Shown: positions 18,672 through 27,844 of the stretch, one piece after another
Layout of the letters: each line of letters starts with the position of its first letter
Numbering within the stretch: position 1 is the first letter of the stretch
DNA from: Chloroflexota bacterium
GTDB lineage: Bacteria; Chloroflexota; Anaerolineae; Anaerolineales; Anaerolineaceae
DNA length: 64,000 nucleotides
Direction of reading: 5' to 3'
Assembly (NCBI GenBank): GCA_021779955.1
Contig: JAJXZS010000048.1
Location: forward strand, 47,514 to 111,513
Position numbers and translations under genes: made by a program
Notes under the pieces: model-generated
What the model saw: only the letters and a program-made list of their open reading frames with translations
Databases searched by the model: none
Told to the model about the DNA's origin: nothing

Positions 18672-19337
18672 ATGGAAAAATTTCTTGATCAATCTCTGCA
18701 GGACCAGTTAGTCAAAATTTTCGGTGACCTGAATCACACAGTTAAGTTGATATTTTTCTCGACAAAAGATGATTGCGAATATTGCGATCAAATCGAGGGA
18801 TTACTCAGCGAAGTTACTGCGCTTTCCGATAAGCTCAGCTTTGTTACTTATGATATAGACGAGAACACGGAACTCACACAGAAGTACGGCGTGGATCAGG
18901 CGCCCGTCTTTATCATTGCGGGGAACGATCAGAATAAAGAGGTCGACTATGGTATCAGGTTCTACGGTATGCCTGGTGGCCATGAATTTACATCTCTGGT
19001 CCATGATTTGATGCTGGTTTCCGGCCAGGATTCAGGTCTTGCTCCGGAAACGCGGACTTTTCTAAAGAACCTGAAGGAACCGGTCCATTTGCAGGTTTTC
19101 GTTACGCCGACTTGCCCATACTGCCCAAGCGCGGTTGTTCTGGCGCACCAGATGGCGATCGAGAGTGACAAAATCACAGCGGACATGGTGGAGGCGATGG
19201 AATTCCCGGAATTGGCCAGCAGGTTCAACGTCTCAGGAGTACCTCAGACAACAATCAACATGGGCGCGGGGACGGTGATCGGCGGAGTGCCTGAAAGCAC
19301 GCTGGTTGAGCAGATTAAAGAAGCACTGGCGATATAA
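18672..19337 (+). CDS. Protein disulfide oxidoreductase with two thioredoxin folds (PDO-like)
   Basis: The 221-residue protein consists of two tandem glutaredoxin/thioredoxin domains. The first (about 1-110) has CEYC, the second (about 115-221) has CPYC inside FVTPTCPYCPSAV and a cis-Pro loop GVPQTT. This matches the PDO family known from archaea and thermophilic bacteria, which reduces or forms protein disulfides in the cytoplasm. No signal peptide is present. It lies about 100 bp after the anti-sigma gene and just before an OsmC gene. Confidence 0.88.
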   Translation: MEKFLDQSLQDQLVKIFGDLNHTVKLIFFSTKDDCEYCDQIEGLLSEVTALSDKLSFVTYDIDENTELTQKYGVDQAPVFIIAGNDQNKEVDYGIRFYGMPGGHEFTSLVHDLMLVSGQDSGLAPETRTFLKNLKEPVHLQVFVTPTCPYCPSAVVLAHQMAIESDKITADMVEAMEFPELASRFNVSGVPQTTINMGAGTVIGGVPESTLVEQIKEALAI

Positions 19338-19368
19338 TAAAAGAAACATCTGTCAGTGGAGGGATTTC

Positions 19369-19785
19369 ATGGACGCGAAAGTCATCTGGAAAGGCAATAT
19401 GTCATTTGAGGGAACTCCAAGCTCAGGATTCCCGATATGGATGGATACTTCTACGGAAAACGGCGGGCTGAATAATGGTATCCGTCCCATGGAGATGGTG
19501 CTGGTAGGTCTCGGTGGGTGCACGGCAATGGATGTAGTATCCATTTTGAAGAAAAAGCGCCAGGAAGTGACAGCATTTGAAATCCGCGTTCACGCAGACC
19601 GTTCACAAGAGCATCCGAAGGTGTTTACAGACATAACCCTTGAGTACGTCGTGACCGGTCATAACATCGAACCGGTTGCTGTCGAACGAGCGATTGAGTT
19701 GAGCGAGACGAAGTATTGCTCAGTCAGCGCGATGCTCGGAAAATCGGCAAAGATCAACACCAAGTACACGATCGTGGAAGCGTAG
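19369..19785 (+). CDS. OsmC/Ohr family protein
   Basis: The 138-residue protein matches the OsmC family, whose members reduce organic hydroperoxides using two cysteines. The motifs GIRPMEMVLVGLGGCTAMDVVSIL (first Cys) and ETKYCSVSAML (second Cys) are present. GTGGAGGG precedes the ATG at 19369. It follows the disulfide oxidoreductase by 31 bp and both end at the terminator downstream, so they are probably one transcript. A thiol donor could be the neighbouring oxidoreductase; that pairing is inferred. Confidence 0.9.
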   Translation: MDAKVIWKGNMSFEGTPSSGFPIWMDTSTENGGLNNGIRPMEMVLVGLGGCTAMDVVSILKKKRQEVTAFEIRVHADRSQEHPKVFTDITLEYVVTGHNIEPVAVERAIELSETKYCSVSAMLGKSAKINTKYTIVEA

Positions 19786-19823
19786 AACCGGCCTTCCAGC
19801 AGGGTTATTGTTATCGATATTTC

Positions 19824-19856
19824 AAGAGACTGCCTCAGAAAAGGCAGTCTCTTTTT
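19824..19856 (+). terminator. Rho-independent terminator after osmC
   Basis: AGACTGCCT pairs with AGGCAGTCT around a short loop and is followed by CTTTTTG. It ends the sigma/anti-sigma/oxidoreductase/OsmC block. Confidence 0.85.
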
Positions 19857-19903
19857 GTATTTGTTCGAATATCTGATCCCTTGCGATGTGGACCATCGCA
19901 GAT

Positions 19904-21388
19904 TCATTTGGAATTGGTAACCAGGGTGTTGCTATTTGAAGTGTCGCTGGCTACCACAATCTTGCCGAATTTCGTCAATGTGCCCTGATAAGCCTGACTA
20001 CCTGCCTGTGCCACCCAGCCATCCAGCGTAAATGGCAGCGCACCATCTGCGGGAATCCATTCACCGTTGTACTTTCGTGCAATGTGCACGTGCGTCCCTG
20101 TGGCATTGCCACCTTCGCAGGATGGGTGCCCGATGGGATCGCCGGCTTTGACCATGACTCCCTGGTGGATCATATCCTGTGAAGAGAGGTGAAGGTAGAG
20201 GATCACCCAGCCAGTGCGTTCGTTGCCATCGCCGTCGAGATCGAGCATGGCTACAGCCTTGTCGGTGCGGACGATTTCGCCTGCCGCAACGGCTGTGGCA
20301 AATTCGGTTGTCGAACCACAACCGCCGACATTCGACGGAGGTGCAAAGTCGATCGCTGCGCGTGGCTCGCCGTTGCCCCAAGCCGCGTGCGGGCCACCTG
20401 TAAACGCCCAGGTGTCGCCGGAGGAGAAAGGAAGGGTCAATTCGGGTTGGCTGAGGCTGCCAGGGATGTTGGGTTGATCTGCTGACCAGGGATCGCCAAA
20501 CAGTGCGGTGTAGGTCTTTGCCAGTCCATCGGAGTAGATGGCAGTCTGATAATCCAGCACAGGCAGCAGCTCTGAAAAATAGTTCTGGAGCGCAACGGTT
20601 GCAGCATTCTGCCAGGGGTCTGGGTGCTCGATGCTGCCATCGAGGTGGGTGATTGTGCTGAGTGTGCCTTCGCGCCAACTGTAATAGCCGATGTTCAGCT
20701 CGTTGGCTGCCCATACCAGTTGCATGTAGAAACCATCGTGTTCGCGATCTTTAACGCCGAGCGGATAATGGCTCAGTTCGTCCGGAAGGACAGGGTTGGT
20801 CAATGCGCCTGCCTGGTATTCGGCCAGTGCCAGGAGTAAACGCGGGCTTACGGAATAGGTGATGGCAACGTAGTCGATGACCTCGCCTCCGGTCCGGTTC
20901 TTTTCGCCGGCGAAGGTGGTGTAGTTTTTGAGCCAGCCCGGCTGGTTGTTGACGAAGGCAACAGTGTCAAATCCGGTCTGAGCGGGACCATCGACGAACA
21001 ATGAGTCGGGCAAGATCCGATAGGGATTCCCCCATAAAGGGACGTAATAGATCGGGATTTTCATAGGAAGACCCGGCGGTAATGTGGTCACCACTGCCGG
21101 CAGGATTGGATTGGCTTCCCGGATCTCGTTGATGGTCGTGTTAAAATGCGCAGCCAGAGCCGGGAGTGTATCGCCGGTTTGGGCGGTGTAGTCGACCAGA
21201 GTTCCCGGAGCGTAGATCGGCCTGGAAGCCATGGGCGTCGGCGGAACATCTGTGGCAGTCGGCGTGGCAGCAACTACGGTTTGTGTTTCTGCGCTCGATG
21301 ACACGGATAAAGGCTGGCATGCCGAGTTTGCCAGCGTGATAAGGATAAAAGCTCCGCTGAAGATGGATGGAATGAGTTTTCTTTTCAT
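19904..21388 (-). CDS. Secreted LysM and M23 peptidase-domain protein, copy 1
   Basis: The 494-residue protein starts at MKRKLIPSIF with a signal peptide ending at a Cys (LANSACQP), so it is likely a lipoprotein. A Thr/Pro linker is followed by a LysM domain (about 55-105, YTAQTGDTLPALAAHFN). A helical middle region comes next. The C-terminal M23-type domain (about 345-480) has GPHAAWGNGEPRAAIDFAPP and GTHVHIARKYNGEW, which contain the LytM-like His/Asp and HxH ligands. It should bind and perhaps cleave peptidoglycan. It is one of three tandem paralogues with the same layout. Confidence 0.85.
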   Translation of the reverse strand: MKRKLIPSIFSGAFILITLANSACQPLSVSSSAETQTVVAATPTATDVPPTPMASRPIYAPGTLVDYTAQTGDTLPALAAHFNTTINEIREANPILPAVVTTLPPGLPMKIPIYYVPLWGNPYRILPDSLFVDGPAQTGFDTVAFVNNQPGWLKNYTTFAGEKNRTGGEVIDYVAITYSVSPRLLLALAEYQAGALTNPVLPDELSHYPLGVKDREHDGFYMQLVWAANELNIGYYSWREGTLSTITHLDGSIEHPDPWQNAATVALQNYFSELLPVLDYQTAIYSDGLAKTYTALFGDPWSADQPNIPGSLSQPELTLPFSSGDTWAFTGGPHAAWGNGEPRAAIDFAPPSNVGGCGSTTEFATAVAAGEIVRTDKAVAMLDLDGDGNERTGWVILYLHLSSQDMIHQGVMVKAGDPIGHPSCEGGNATGTHVHIARKYNGEWIPADGALPFTLDGWVAQAGSQAYQGTLTKFGKIVVASDTSNSNTLVTNSK

Positions 21389-21425
21389 GCTTGACGGCTT
21401 ATTTATACCACCAAAGTTCTCAGGC

Positions 21426-23006
21426 TCAATTCGTACGCGAGATGAACGACCTTGGTGAGGAAATCGTATCCGCCGTAACAACTTTCGAGCCGTTGACCAG
21501 TTCGCCTTCATATGGCTCATCGCCATTGACGGCCACATAGCCGCTCATGTCGAAAGGCATCGGGCCGCCGGCGAGAATCCATTCACCGTTGTATTTGCGG
21601 ACCACGTGAGTGTGCGTTCCCGTGGCTGATCCACCTTCACAAGACGGATGACCGATCTTGTCCCCGGTTTGCAAGTATGTGCCCACTGCAACGCGATCAC
21701 GAGTTGCGATGTGCATGTACAGGATGTCCCAGCCGGTTTGTTCGATGCCGTCGCCATCGAGATCTTGCATCACCTGGCCATTCTCAGCGCGGACGATCAC
21801 TCCAGGGGCCATAGCAACGACCCACTCTTGCGAATCCACACAGCCTGAAGTCGTCGAAGGGGGGGCGAAATCCAGGGCAGCCAGGGCTCCATCGGGACCC
21901 CATGCGGAGTGCGGGCCTCCGGTCAGGCTCCAGACGCGGTTTGGCATAAAGGGCAGGATGAGGGACGGTTGGGTGAGGTCGGGCGGATAGAGCGGTTCGA
22001 CGGATTGAGAACGGGCAAGATAATCTCCGAACATGGTGCCCAATAACTTGGGCATGCTCTGGTCGCCATAGAGCGCGCCCGCCCACTCCACTTTATCGTA
22101 CCATTGGGCAAAGAGGTACTGCACGGCGGCTGTGCCGGCATTGATCCGTGGATCCATGCGAATCCAGGTACCGTCTGCGAACATCATCTCGTAGAGGCTG
22201 CCCGCGCGCCACCCATAATATCCGATCGAGAGCTGCTGCACTGTCCAGGAAAGCTGGCTGTAGAGTCCGCGATAGTCATAGCTCACTTTGCCCATGGGAT
22301 ATTGAGCTTCGGCCAGGTTGGTAGGTTGGCCATATACCCAGTGGCTCTTGTACTCAAGAATCGCCAGCAACAGGTAGGGGCTGACGGAGTTCTCGAGCGC
22401 GACCTGTTCGACGATTTGAGCTGCGGTCTTGTTTCCGCTTCCCATTTGCTCGGTGTAGGTTTTGAGGTAACCGTTCGTGCCTTCGATGAAAGCCTGAATA
22501 TCGAAGCCGGCTTCAGAAGGAGAGTAGACGACTTCGCTATCGGGCATCACCATGGTTGCCGAAGTGGTTTCACCAAGGTAATCGGGGATGATCAGAAGCA
22601 CGTTTGGCCTGATTAAGCCCTTCTCGGGTAAAGGCTCTTCAGAAGTGATCCGGTCGGCTGTTACACCGAAGCGACCGGTAATGGATGCCAGGGTATCGCC
22701 TGCTTGAGTATAGTAAAGGATGGGCGGCTTTGGCGTGGCGAGTGGATCGAGCGTGGGGGTGACATGGACTGTTGGGGTTGAGGACACCGCACTCGAAATT
22801 TCAACGGTGGATGTCTGGGTCTGTGTGGCTGCCTGAGTTGGCGGGATGACCGGTAGGGTGGGCAGGCTTCCGGCTGTGGCTGCAATCTCGGCCTGACTGA
22901 GATAGGTCTGCGAGCAAGCCAGAACGGAAATCAGCCAGACTGCTCCGAATGCAAGCACCTGAAAGCGCTTAGCGCGAGATTTGGTTTTCAGCAAATCGCC
23001 CTTCAT
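21426..23006 (-). CDS. Secreted LysM and M23 peptidase-domain protein, copy 2
   Basis: This 526-residue paralogue of its neighbours has an N-terminal membrane/lipoprotein signal (LISVLACSQTY), a Thr/Pro linker, and a LysM-like repeat (YYTQAGDTLASITGRFG near 95-110). The helical middle domain follows, then an M23 domain with GPHSAWGPDGALAALDFAPP and GTHTHVVRKYNGEW. The gene starts 38 bp inside the 3' end of copy 3, so the two are probably cotranscribed. The key metal-site residues are conserved, suggesting an active or at least metal-binding domain. Confidence 0.85.
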   Translation of the reverse strand: MKGDLLKTKSRAKRFQVLAFGAVWLISVLACSQTYLSQAEIAATAGSLPTLPVIPPTQAATQTQTSTVEISSAVSSTPTVHVTPTLDPLATPKPPILYYTQAGDTLASITGRFGVTADRITSEEPLPEKGLIRPNVLLIIPDYLGETTSATMVMPDSEVVYSPSEAGFDIQAFIEGTNGYLKTYTEQMGSGNKTAAQIVEQVALENSVSPYLLLAILEYKSHWVYGQPTNLAEAQYPMGKVSYDYRGLYSQLSWTVQQLSIGYYGWRAGSLYEMMFADGTWIRMDPRINAGTAAVQYLFAQWYDKVEWAGALYGDQSMPKLLGTMFGDYLARSQSVEPLYPPDLTQPSLILPFMPNRVWSLTGGPHSAWGPDGALAALDFAPPSTTSGCVDSQEWVVAMAPGVIVRAENGQVMQDLDGDGIEQTGWDILYMHIATRDRVAVGTYLQTGDKIGHPSCEGGSATGTHTHVVRKYNGEWILAGGPMPFDMSGYVAVNGDEPYEGELVNGSKVVTADTISSPRSFISRTN

Positions 23007-24504
23007 ATGCCGTTACCGTAATTCCATCACGTGTAAGAGTACCGTTATATTCCGTACCGTCGCTGGCTGCGACCCAACCTTCGAAGTCGAATGGCATGTC
23101 GCCGTCTGCCGGAATCCATTCACCGTTGTAACGGCGCGCGATGTGAAAATGGGTTCCTGTCGAAACTCCGCCTTCACACGAAGCGTGTCCTATCCGGTCG
23201 CCGGCTTTGACCCTCGTGCCAACAGCGACGCGATCGCGGGATTCTATATGCATGTAAAGCACCACCCAACCGGTTTGCTCCAGGCCATCGCCATCGAGAT
23301 CAAGCAAGACTTCGCCGTTCGACGAACGCGCAATGATGCCATCTGCTACCGCTGTGACCCAGGCATTCGAGAGGAAGCAGCCGTACAAATCACCGGGGGG
23401 AGAGAAATCAAGCGCGCCCCAGGCTGAACCATCTCCCCAGGAAGCATGGGGTCCGCCCGTGAACGACCAACTCACATTCTCTTCGAAGGGCAAGATGAAT
23501 GGCGGCTGCTCCAGATCTTCGGGAACGAGCGGCTCGATCGAGTAATCGAAAGGAATACCGAAGAAATCAATGAAGGTTGCATAGAAGCCCTCAACTGAGA
23601 CCGCCAGCTTCCAGGCATTTGCATCGAGGAGGGTGGAAAAGGCATTCTGGATGCCGGCCGTGCCGGCATTGATCTCTGCAGGCAGGGTCACCAGGTTGCC
23701 GTCGGTCAGCACAAGGTAAGAAAGCGCGTTTGCCTTCCACATGTAATATCCACGGTTGACCTGGTTCGCCACCCAGGCGAGCTGGAAGTACAGGCCGGCT
23801 CGCGTGGGATCCTGAAGGCCGGCAGGATAATCGATGGTAGCAGGATCAGGATTCATTTTGGTCACCCAACCCGACTGATACTCCAGGAAGGCGAGCAGCA
23901 TGCGCGGGTTGACCGAATACTCACGGGCAATGCGCAGTAGGATATCCGCTCCGCTCGTGGGAATGCCGTCAATCTCTTCTGAGTAGGTGGACAGATATCC
24001 ACCGTGTATGCCGATGAAACGGCCGACATCGAGGATGGCGCTGTATGGGCCATAGGTGAGTTCAGAATCGGGAAGGATTTTGAAAGGCGATGGGTCGACT
24101 GACGGGGTAAGGGCAGGTATCGTGATGGTTTGCCCAACCTCGAGGTAGTCCGGGTTGATCAAGGAATTGGCATTGATCAGGATGTTGACCGGCATGTTAT
24201 AGCGGGCGGCGATGATCGCAAGGCTGTCTCCAGGTTGGACGGTATATATTTCGGGTTCGCTGCGAAGAGTGGGCTGGGGCCTGGCGACATCTGGAGTTGG
24301 GGATGAATAAGGAGTGCCCGGGTCGCGTACGGGTAAAGTCAGCGAAAGTGTCGGGGTTGCGGTCAAAGTTGGAGCAAGCGTACCCGCCTGGACGGTTTTA
24401 ACAGGGGTGTTCAAGAGCCAGGGACGGGAATTGGAAGCCGGCTGGATACAACCGGCCAGAAGCATCGTGGCGATGATCACCATTAAAACCGACCGCTTCT
24501 TCAT
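22969..24504 (-). CDS. Secreted LysM and M23 peptidase-domain protein, copy 3
   Basis: This 511-residue protein has a clear lipoprotein signal (MLLAGCIQP), a Thr/Pro linker, one LysM domain (YTVQPGDSLAIIAARYN near 90-135), a helical middle part, and a C-terminal M23-type domain. The latter shows GPHASWGDGSAWGALDFSPP and GTHFHIARRYNGEW. It is the first gene of the three-gene paralogue array reading leftward. The HIT gene lies just upstream on the same strand. The linker and LysM sequences differ between the copies much more than the M23 ends, as expected of old duplications. Confidence 0.85.
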   Translation of the reverse strand: MKKRSVLMVIIATMLLAGCIQPASNSRPWLLNTPVKTVQAGTLAPTLTATPTLSLTLPVRDPGTPYSSPTPDVARPQPTLRSEPEIYTVQPGDSLAIIAARYNMPVNILINANSLINPDYLEVGQTITIPALTPSVDPSPFKILPDSELTYGPYSAILDVGRFIGIHGGYLSTYSEEIDGIPTSGADILLRIAREYSVNPRMLLAFLEYQSGWVTKMNPDPATIDYPAGLQDPTRAGLYFQLAWVANQVNRGYYMWKANALSYLVLTDGNLVTLPAEINAGTAGIQNAFSTLLDANAWKLAVSVEGFYATFIDFFGIPFDYSIEPLVPEDLEQPPFILPFEENVSWSFTGGPHASWGDGSAWGALDFSPPGDLYGCFLSNAWVTAVADGIIARSSNGEVLLDLDGDGLEQTGWVVLYMHIESRDRVAVGTRVKAGDRIGHASCEGGVSTGTHFHIARRYNGEWIPADGDMPFDFEGWVAASDGTEYNGTLTRDGITVTAYEGRFAENQISR

Positions 24505-24505
24505 G

Positions 24506-24865
24506 CTAACGCAGTCCCTTTACCTGTAAGCCGACCGGCATTTGCATGCCGCCGAGAACGTGAAGATGCAAGTGATAGACGGATTGACCTGCCTGCGGAC
24601 CCGTATTGATGATCAGGCGGTAGCCGGTTTCTGCAATGCCATACTGCATTGCCATATCACGCCCTACGATGACAAGATGGCCGGCAAGATTTTCCGAACC
24701 GGCCGGCAGCTCATTCAGAGAGCGGATGTGCTGTTTGGGAATCACCAGGAGGTGCACCGGAGTGGCAGGGTGTGCGTCGGGGATGACAATGACCTGCGCA
24801 TCTTCGAAGAGAATTTGTGCAGGCACTTCTTTGGCAATGATTCGGCAGAAGACGCAATTTTCCAT
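24506..24865 (-). CDS. HIT family nucleotide hydrolase (HINT-like)
   Basis: The 119-residue protein has the histidine-triad motif HLHLHVLGG near its C-terminus and the N-terminal CVFCRI that begins most HINT proteins. Family members hydrolyse AMP-lysine and related adenosine phosphoramidates in the cytoplasm. The ATG at 24865 starts the conserved MENCVFC; the longer reading frame begins with a TTG and adds nothing conserved. It ends one base before the first LysM/M23 gene starts, so they may share a transcript. Confidence 0.92.
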   Translation of the reverse strand: MENCVFCRIIAKEVPAQILFEDAQVIVIPDAHPATPVHLLVIPKQHIRSLNELPAGSENLAGHLVIVGRDMAMQYGIAETGYRLIINTGPQAGQSVYHLHLHVLGGMQMPVGLQVKGLR

Positions 24866-24908
24866 GATGGTCTCGGGTTGCAAGGAACTTGCCAGAATAT
24901 GATGATAG

Positions 24909-24952
24909 AAAACGCACCCTGTACATCATTAGTATACACCAGGGGGCGTTTT
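24909..24952. terminator. Hairpin terminator between ino1 and the HIT gene
   Basis: AAAACGC and CCCTG pair with CAGGG and GCGTTTT, leaving A and T runs on the two sides. It lies 20 bp beyond the ino1 stop and upstream of the HIT start, and can act in both directions. Confidence 0.75.
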
Positions 24953-24971
24953 GCTCGTTCTGATAAGATGG

Positions 24972-26063
24972 TTATTTGGGAGGCTCTTCTCCTTTGATGT
25001 AGGCTTCGGTCATCTCACGGCAGAGTTCGTCCTTGAACTGCTTTGGGGGCGTCTTCATGAAGTAGGAAGCGGGGGCGATCAGGGGGCCGGCAAGACCTCG
25101 ATCGAGGGCGAGCTTGACGCAGCGCACCGCATCGATCACCACTCCCGCGGAATTGGGCGAATCCCAGACTTCCAGTTTGGTTTCCAGGTTCAGAGGTACA
25201 TCGCCGAAGGTAGTGCCTTCCATACGGATGTAGCACCACTTGCGGTCGAGGAGCCAGGGCACGTAATCCGATGGGCCGACGTGAATGTCGGTTTCGGGCA
25301 GCTTGTAAGGCAGCATCGAGGTGACCGCACCGGTCTTGGAAATCTTCTTGGATTCGAGGCGTTCACGCTCGAGCATGTTCATGAAGTCCGTATTGCCGCC
25401 GAAATTAAGCTGGTAGGTACGGTCGAGTCGTACGCCGCGGTCGACGAAGAGCGTGGTGAGCATACGGTGCAGGATGGTGGCGCCCACCTGGCTCTTGATG
25501 TCATCGCCGATGATGGGGAGCCCGGCATCGAAGAAGCGCTTGCCCCAGTATTCCGAACTGGCGATAAACACCGGGATGCAGTTGACCATGCCCACGCCGG
25601 CTTCGAGAATCTGTTCGACGTACCATTTGGTGGCCATTTCGCTACCGACGGGGAGGTAGTTGATGACCACATCGGTGCCGGTATCTTTGAGGATCTTAAC
25701 GATATCCGCTGTTGGACCCGGGGCTTTCTTGAGTATCTGCGAAAGGTATTTGCCCAGGCCATCGTGGGTCATGCCGCGAGAAACAGGGACGTTCAAGTTG
25801 GGAACATCGGTGAATTTGTAAGTATTGTTGGGGTAGGCAAAGATGGCCTCGGAGAGGTCTTTGCCTACCTTCGTGTCGACCACGTCAAAAGCAGCCGAGA
25901 ACTCGATGTCGTTGATGTGGTAACCGCCCAGGTTGACATGCATCAAGCCGGGAACGCGATCAGTCTCGGCAGCATTTCGATAGTAATAAACACCCTGAAC
26001 AAGCGAGGAGGCGCAATTGCCGACGCCAATGATCGCAGCTCTTACTTTTTTTGAATCGCTCAT
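24972..26063 (-). CDS. ino1: Inositol-3-phosphate synthase
   Basis: The 363-residue NAD-dependent enzyme converts glucose 6-phosphate to 1D-myo-inositol 3-phosphate, the first step to inositol lipids and other inositol compounds. It has the Rossmann start [17 protein letters not shown] and conserved segments [31 protein letters not shown] and [12 protein letters not shown]. The length fits the short bacterial/archaeal form. The ATG is preceded by a weak AGGAG (TTAGGAGCTATGGT) region. The product may serve phosphatidylinositol-type lipids in this lineage; that is inference. Confidence 0.93.
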   Translation of the reverse strand: MSDSKKVRAAIIGVGNCASSLVQGVYYYRNAAETDRVPGLMHVNLGGYHINDIEFSAAFDVVDTKVGKDLSEAIFAYPNNTYKFTDVPNLNVPVSRGMTHDGLGKYLSQILKKAPGPTADIVKILKDTGTDVVINYLPVGSEMATKWYVEQILEAGVGMVNCIPVFIASSEYWGKRFFDAGLPIIGDDIKSQVGATILHRMLTTLFVDRGVRLDRTYQLNFGGNTDFMNMLERERLESKKISKTGAVTSMLPYKLPETDIHVGPSDYVPWLLDRKWCYIRMEGTTFGDVPLNLETKLEVWDSPNSAGVVIDAVRCVKLALDRGLAGPLIAPASYFMKTPPKQFKDELCREMTEAYIKGEEPPK

Positions 26064-26215
26064 ACCATAGCTCCTAATGTGGGGATTTAGAGGTGAATGG
26101 CCAGGTTTGGAAAGGCCGCAAAATCCCCGAATTCATCATTTGAGAAAACAAGGTGATTATACCCACAAGTGGCAAGGTTCGCGGACGCATTAAAAGAGGT
26201 GAGCTAAGATTTCCC

Positions 26216-26245
26216 TTGTCGAATGAAAAGATGTTCAGGTATAAT
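26216..26245 (+). promoter_or_regulatory. Promoter of tRNA-Pro
   Basis: TTGTCG and a perfect TATAAT are separated by 18 bp; the TATAAT ends 9 bp before the mature tRNA start. Confidence 0.75.
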
Positions 26246-26254
26246 CACGGTATT

Positions 26255-26329
26255 CGGGGCGTGGCTCAGCCCGGCTAGAGCACTCGGTTCGGGACCGAGA
26301 GGTCGTAGGTTCAAATCCTATCGCCCCGA
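26255..26329 (+). tRNA. tRNA-Pro (anticodon CGG)
   Basis: The sequence folds as a full cloverleaf: acceptor CGGGGCG with CGCCCCG, D arm GCTC/GAGC, and a five-pair anticodon stem CTCGG/CCGAG with loop TTCGGGA. The T arm is GTAGG/CCTAT with loop TTCAAAT. The anticodon CGG reads proline. CCA is not encoded. Its 3' half is the attachment site used by the prophage. Confidence 0.95.
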
Positions 26330-26331
26330 CA
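26293..26331. repeat. attL, left copy of the 39-bp prophage attachment repeat
   Basis: These 39 bases, from the anticodon loop edge to just beyond the tRNA 3' end, recur exactly at 60619-60657. Integration kept the tRNA-Pro gene whole at this end. Confidence 0.95.
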
Positions 26332-26351
26332 CTTTTATGCAATATAACCCC

Positions 26352-27446
26352 TCATCGTGGATTTTCTCCACTCCCAAGAAGCGCTGGATTTTCTTTAAGA
26401 ATATCCAGCAGTTTCTTTAACAGCTCGCCATCGCCCGAGCCGGTCTTGGAATCCGGCGAGAGTCCTTCGATGATTTCGTGCGCGTCGTCGTTGGTCAATG
26501 TGCCGTAAACCCCGTCCGTGATCGCCACCGACGAATGCATCAGGTTCATGCTCACGGCTTTCAAACCGGCCATATCCCGCACGTGCTGCAGTGCAAAAAC
26601 AGCATGCCCGTGCCGTTCCTTATGTGGAGACAGGTACCGAATCCCAGCCATATCGCAGATGATCTTCATTCCCCTGGCAAGGATCTTTGACCTACCATCG
26701 CTGATCTCTTCCTCGCTCCTCGAGCAGAAACCTCCACCCCGCGGGTTGAGGTGGGCGTACCAGGCAGATCCCGCCGGCGCGTTTTCCCGCACATTTCGAT
26801 CCCATTCATCAACGACCTTGATCAGTTCCGGAATCGGCAGCATCGAAGTGATGGCCGCTTTGTCGTTTTTCGTCCGTACTCCGCGGGCTGGCACCTGATA
26901 TACCCGTCGATTTTTGACATCCACGCAATCTGCCGGCAGACTGATAAACGCCCCCGCCCGGATTCCGGATACGAACATGAAAGCCATGGCCGCCTGGTCC
27001 CTTTTCTTTCGCAGCGTGTCTGGCTGCAGGGCTGCCACTTTCAGGATCTCGGCGTAGGTGTAGAACTGATGCTCGTGCACCACGGATTGCATCCCCCGGG
27101 AACGTGATGGTCGCAGGGTGTCGATCCATCCGCTGGACACTCCGCCATACTTGCGCGGTTTGACCATTTTCAGCCATTCGAAAAATCGCCGTGCAACTTC
27201 ACAGGAGGATTTGAGTGACTCTGCCGAAAGCAGCCCTTCCTTTCCATCATTCCTGGCGGTCAGCAGGTAAGCCGGGAAAGTGGGATCGATCGACCGCGCC
27301 CGCTCGAAGGATCTCTGATCGCACCATTCCAGAAGATGGCGCAGCTGCGAGCGACGTTTCTTGACCGTCTGCTCGTCCTGCTGCCTGACCTTCGTCAGGT
27401 ACCTCAGATAAGCTTTGACTTCGATCCAGTTTTCACGATTGATCAT
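26352..27446 (-). CDS. int: Tyrosine recombinase integrase
   Basis: The 364-residue protein has an N-terminal SAM-like core-binding domain (about 1-130) and a catalytic domain (about 150-330). The catalytic Arg is in SGIRAGAF, the HxxR box appears as PHKERHGHA, and the nucleophilic Tyr is in ITDGVYGTL. The ATG at 27446 overlaps the previous stop in an ATGA; the longer open frame upstream is out of the gene. It ends 20 bp from attL, as expected of a prophage integrase that targets the adjacent tRNA-Pro. Confidence 0.93.
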   Translation of the reverse strand: MINRENWIEVKAYLRYLTKVRQQDEQTVKKRRSQLRHLLEWCDQRSFERARSIDPTFPAYLLTARNDGKEGLLSAESLKSSCEVARRFFEWLKMVKPRKYGGVSSGWIDTLRPSRSRGMQSVVHEHQFYTYAEILKVAALQPDTLRKKRDQAAMAFMFVSGIRAGAFISLPADCVDVKNRRVYQVPARGVRTKNDKAAITSMLPIPELIKVVDEWDRNVRENAPAGSAWYAHLNPRGGGFCSRSEEEISDGRSKILARGMKIICDMAGIRYLSPHKERHGHAVFALQHVRDMAGLKAVSMNLMHSSVAITDGVYGTLTNDDAHEIIEGLSPDSKTGSGDGELLKKLLDILKENPALLGSGENPR

Positions 27447-27841
27447 TTGCTTCCCTTCCTGGCGCGGTTCACCTTTCTGCCGCATTTCTCGCAGGCGCCC
27501 TGGATCAATTCCCCGCTGCCGTTGAAGTGCCGGACCCTCGGGTTCATGACCTTCACCACCTGGTTGCAGTGCACACACCAGGCTTCGCCTTCACCCAAGG
27601 GATGGAGCACCCGCTTCCCGTCTTCGTTTCGCTCGAGCATCCAGGCTTTGAACGCCGGGCCGTGGATCCAGATCGCACCGGTTTTATCGCGGGTATGGGG
27701 TGCGCCGGCGGGAAGGTACGATCGATAGATCGTATCGACATTTACCCCGATCTCTTCGGCCAGCTCCGATGGTTTGTACAGCATGTCGAGCAGGCGGCCG
27801 AGTTTGATGATTTGAGCACGACGGATCAATGGAGTCCTCAT
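27443..27841 (-). CDS. HTH and zinc-ribbon DNA-binding protein, possible excisionase or regulator
   Basis: The 132-residue protein has an N-terminal helix-turn-helix like those of excisionases and MerR-type domains (KPSELAEEIGVNVDTIYRSYLPAG near 23-45). A C-terminal zinc ribbon follows, with CVHC and CEKC pairs. It overlaps the integrase by 4 bp, so the two proteins are made together. Position and the HTH suggest that it steers integration or excision. That role is inferred; no known excisionase family is certain. Confidence 0.6.
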   Translation of the reverse strand: MRTPLIRRAQIIKLGRLLDMLYKPSELAEEIGVNVDTIYRSYLPAGAPHTRDKTGAIWIHGPAFKAWMLERNEDGKRVLHPLGEGEAWCVHCNQVVKVMNPRVRHFNGSGELIQGACEKCGRKVNRARKGSK

Positions 27842-27844
27842 TCG

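Noticed and set aside
24951..26054. A 367-codon plus-strand frame antisense to ino1
   Set aside because: It mirrors the codon pattern of ino1, which is an unmistakable gene.
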